Positions 4,998 through 7,019 of a stretch of DNA of 7,019 nucleotides are shown piece after piece (position 1 is the stretch's first letter; every line of letters starts with the position of its first letter). The position numbers and the translations under genes are program-made. Source of the DNA: Oligosphaeraceae bacterium (GTDB lineage: Bacteria; Verrucomicrobiota; Lentisphaeria; Oligosphaerales; Oligosphaeraceae); assembly GCA_012515455.1 (NCBI GenBank), contig JAAYYJ010000125.1, positions 1-7,019 of the forward strand, in the 5' to 3' direction. The notes under the pieces were generated by a model. The model was given only the letters and a program-made list of their open reading frames with translations. It was not told the origin of the DNA and ran no database searches.

Positions 4998-6755
4998 TTA
5001 CTCTTCCGGTTCGCAGGCGAAGAGGTGGCAGTCTGGGGCACCCCAGGTGCTTAGCGGTATCAGGCGGAGGGCGCTGAGGCTGCAGTCCAGGGGGATGCGC
5101 ACCAGCCGCTGGTAGTTGTTGTCCTCCTGGAACAGCGTCCGCCAGGCGCCGGTCTCGTCCTGACCCTCCAGGCGAAAGCTGCGGACCAGGGTGGCCGGGG
5201 GGCGGCGGGGCGGCTGCTGCAGGGGGAAATTGGACAGGATGTTCTTCTCCCGATGGTTGGCGCAGGCGCCCTGGCCCAGGCGGTTCAGGTCGCTGTCGAA
5301 CACCATTCGGACCGCACTGACCTGGCGGGGGGCCGCGAAACGGTACTCCAGCCAGGCGCCCGGGCGGCCCCGCCAGCCGTGGTCAGTCTCGCCGACCGGG
5401 CGGTCGAAGCCGCTGCGCAGGGGCGCGGGATCGCCCTCGGAAGCGAGGAGCTCGGCGCCTGCGGCCAGGGACGAAATAACGCGGGGCACCCCCGGCAGAT
5501 AGCAGTCTGCGGCCAGCAGTCGTTGCTGCAGTTCGGGGATCAGGTCCGGGAACAGCGCCCGGGGCGGGCAGTTCACGCGGCAGGCGATGGCGGCGGCGGT
5601 GCCCACGGCCTGACCCAGGAGGCCGCAGGTCAGCATCACCCGGGTCGAGCTCAGCCCCACGTGGGTGGCGCTGATGTTCCGGCCGGCAAAAAACAGATTG
5701 GCGATATTTTTGGAATAGAGGCAGCGGTATGGTATTCCGTAGGGCTGCGGTACCTCGCCGATGTTGTTCGGCGGGCCGGCGTAGTAGAATCCGTCCGGGT
5801 GGTGGTCGTCCAGTGGCCAGCCGCCGTAGGCCACCACATCCGGGAAGACCCCGCCGGCCATGATGTCCGCCTCACTCAGGATATGATCACCGACATAGCG
5901 GCGGCTCTCGCGCTTGCCGGGCAGGAATCCGACCCACTCCAGCTCCCAGTTCGCCGCTCCGTGCTCGCCCTGGTTCTTGATATGGTCCCAGACTCCGAAG
6001 GCCAAGGCCAGCAACTCGTGCCGGAGCTCCTCGGTGTCGTGAATGGAATCGCGGTTCCCGCCCAGCTCCAGCCACCAGAAATTATGCAGGCCGGTGAAGC
6101 CGTGTCCGCGGGCGGCGAGCTGTTCGTCCGAGGTGATTTTTTTGGCCCATCTGGGGGGTATGAAGGTCTTCGGGCTATCGGTCTCGCGGGCCTGCAGCAG
6201 GCAGCTCATGCCCATGGTGCGCCGGTCGGCCGCGGGCTGGCCCAGGGTCTCGCCGAACTCGGCCGCGGCCTCGCGCCCGAGACGGAATTCCGCGCCGCTG
6301 AGGGGCGCCAGGATGCTGTCCCCGGAGCAGTCTGCGAACCACCCGGCGGCCACGGTATGCCAGGTCTCGCTGGTGGTCTGCCAGCCGCGTACCGCCGCGA
6401 TGCGCGGGCCGTCCATGGTCAGGCTGTTCACCGAGCAGTTCATCAGCACGCTCAGGTTCTCACATTCCCGGGCCAGCTGGTACAGGACGCTGTCCCAGAG
6501 GGAGAAATTCGAGCCGGGGTTCCGGTAGTTGTTCTCCAGCGCGAGCTCCTCTACAATGCCGGTCTCGCGCAGATTCGCGCCGGCGGCCCCGCAGAGCCAC
6601 ATCCGAATCTCGCTGGAGGCGTTGCCGCCCAGCACCGGCCGGTCGTGGATCAGCGCCACCCGCAGCCCCTGCCGGGCCGCCGAGACCGCGGCACAGAGGC
6701 CGGCAATGCCCCCGCCAACGACGCAGAAATCTACCTTATGGGTTAGTTCGCGCAT
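4998..6755 (-). CDS. FAD-dependent oxidoreductase (FAD_oxidored type) with C-terminal beta-rich extension
   Basis: The protein is 585 residues from the ATG at 6753-6755. A Rossmann dinucleotide site opens it: VDFCVVGGGIAGLCAAV (8-24) with GGGIAG at 14-19. It is followed by LGGNASSEIRMW (42-53), the ADCSGDS strand (141-147), RRYVGDHILSEADI (285-298) and the C-terminal FAD-contact segment FFAGRNISATHVGLSSTR (355-372). This order fits the FAD_oxidored family (PF12831 as I recall it). Residues about 425-585 go beyond the flavin domain and look beta-rich (SAVRMVFDSD, RSFRLEGQDETGAWRTL), resembling a discoidin-like sandwich. No signal peptide precedes the Rossmann fold, so it should be cytoplasmic. 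The frame is open up to 6926, but those 57 extra codons translate a hairpin repeat; the Rossmann motif begins just after the chosen Met, which has AGGG close upstream. The substrate is unknown. Such proteins often occur in carbohydrate-degrading loci, which fits fucI nearby. Confidence 0.85.
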   Translation of the reverse strand: MRELTHKVDFCVVGGGIAGLCAAVSAARQGLRVALIHDRPVLGGNASSEIRMWLCGAAGANLRETGIVEELALENNYRNPGSNFSLWDSVLYQLARECENLSVLMNCSVNSLTMDGPRIAAVRGWQTTSETWHTVAAGWFADCSGDSILAPLSGAEFRLGREAAAEFGETLGQPAADRRTMGMSCLLQARETDSPKTFIPPRWAKKITSDEQLAARGHGFTGLHNFWWLELGGNRDSIHDTEELRHELLALAFGVWDHIKNQGEHGAANWELEWVGFLPGKRESRRYVGDHILSEADIMAGGVFPDVVAYGGWPLDDHHPDGFYYAGPPNNIGEVPQPYGIPYRCLYSKNIANLFFAGRNISATHVGLSSTRVMLTCGLLGQAVGTAAAIACRVNCPPRALFPDLIPELQQRLLAADCYLPGVPRVISSLAAGAELLASEGDPAPLRSGFDRPVGETDHGWRGRPGAWLEYRFAAPRQVSAVRMVFDSDLNRLGQGACANHREKNILSNFPLQQPPRRPPATLVRSFRLEGQDETGAWRTLFQEDNNYQRLVRIPLDCSLSALRLIPLSTWGAPDCHLFACEPEE

Positions 6756-6873
6756 AATCCCTGCCAAAATCATCTGTTCGCAAATCACACTGGTCGGGGT
6801 AGGGCAAACAGTCCCTGACCCAAAAGCCACCTTACCTCGCCGCCGCCTTAGGGCCAAAATCTGCGTGGGGCTG

Positions 6874-6937
6874 GCAACCCCGGAGGGGTTGGTTTTTATT
6901 CTAGCCCAGGGTTGGTTGCGGAGCAACCTACCCTGGG
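6874..6937. repeat. Tandem GGA-loop hairpins (REP-like intergenic element)
   Basis: Hairpin A pairs CAACCCC (6875-6881) with GGGGTTG (6885-6891) around GGA. Hairpin B pairs CCCAGGGT (6905-6912) plus GGTTGC (6914-6919) with GCAACC (6923-6928) plus ACCCTGGG (6930-6937), again around GGA, with one T-T mismatch. That gives 14 paired positions in B. The hairpins share arm sequence: GCAACC at 6874-6879 and 6923-6928, and GGTTGGTT at 6887-6894 and 6910-6917. The octamer GCCGCCGC flanks the pair directly at 6839-6846 and 6944-6951. The unit sits 37 nt after the stop of the upstream gene and 118 nt before the oxidoreductase start. It looks like dispersed intergenic repeats I remember from PVC-group genomes. 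Confidence 0.6.
6875..6899 (+). terminator. Terminator-shaped hairpin facing the plus strand
   Basis: The 7-bp stem CAACCCC/GGGGTTG with a GGA loop is followed on the plus strand by GGTTTTTATT, the classic shape of a rho-independent terminator. No plus-strand gene ends here, and on the minus strand no U-run follows. It may block antisense transcription into the oxidoreductase gene, or simply be part of the repeat element it lies in. Confidence 0.4.
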
Positions 6938-6974
6938 AACAAAGCCGCCGCTATCCCATGGCCCGGCAGTCGCA

Positions 6975-7019
6975 TCACATCATCTTGAATTTAGGCAGGT
7001 CCTGGATATCGACCAGGCC
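6975..7019 (-). CDS. C-terminal 14 residues of an unidentified gene (starts beyond right edge)
   Basis: The minus-strand frame from the window edge reads GLVDIQDLPKFKMM and then TGA at 6975-6977. The codons look coding and the stop lies just before the hairpin element, as expected for a gene end. The stretch is too short to name a family. It would be the next gene upstream of the oxidoreductase in the same direction, separated from it by 219 nt, and might have a related role. Confidence 0.4.
   Translation of the reverse strand, partial: GLVDIQDLPKFKMM

Noticed and set aside
5253..6746. 497-codon open frame on the plus strand
   Set aside because: It lies entirely opposite the oxidoreductase gene, whose frame carries recognisable flavin motifs. 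The plus-strand product is Gly/Ala/Arg/Gln-rich with no domain signature, as expected from antisense reading of high-GC coding DNA.
1..7019. CRISPR array, tRNA or rRNA
   Set aside because: No regularly spaced direct repeats and no tRNA- or rRNA-like sequences were seen on either strand.

Overview
This 7 kb window reads as one minus-strand array. From right to left (the direction of transcription) it holds the tail of an unidentified gene, a flavin-dependent oxidoreductase of the FAD_oxidored type, a DNA adenine methyltransferase with a partner endonuclease-like protein, a phosphatidylserine decarboxylase (psd), a DMT/EamA-family transporter and the first 188 codons of an L-fucose isomerase, which runs off the left edge. 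I found no convincing plus-strand gene, RNA gene or CRISPR array.

Organism: the window is chromosomal-looking bacterial DNA with high-GC housekeeping and metabolic genes. The combination of an FAD_oxidored-type protein with an extra C-terminal beta-rich region, fucose catabolism, a type II-like psd and short GC-rich palindromic intergenic repeats fits the Planctomycetes-Verrucomicrobia-Chlamydiae group (for example Lentisphaerota, Kiritimatiellota or Verrucomicrobiota). That placement is inferred from remembered family distributions and is not proven by the sequence.

Layout: positions 1-1581 look like a sugar-use segment, with fucose isomerase preceded by a transporter that may import the substrate. 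Positions 1592-1749 hold a compact element with 19-bp inverted terminal repeats, ending at the ribosome binding site of the transporter. Positions 1778-2680 encode the PE-synthesis enzyme. Positions 2721-4891 form a restriction-modification pair with overlapping genes and visibly lower GC than either flank, so it is probably an acquired cassette. Positions 4998-6755 encode the oxidoreductase. Positions 6874-6937 hold two strong GGA-loop hairpins between the oxidoreductase and the gene upstream of it.

How it works together: fucose isomerase, the transporter and perhaps the oxidoreductase could belong to carbohydrate degradation. The psd and the restriction-modification pair have no functional link to them that I can see. 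The most notable items are the restriction-modification cassette with a nuclease I cannot assign to a known family, and the two kinds of intergenic palindromic element.
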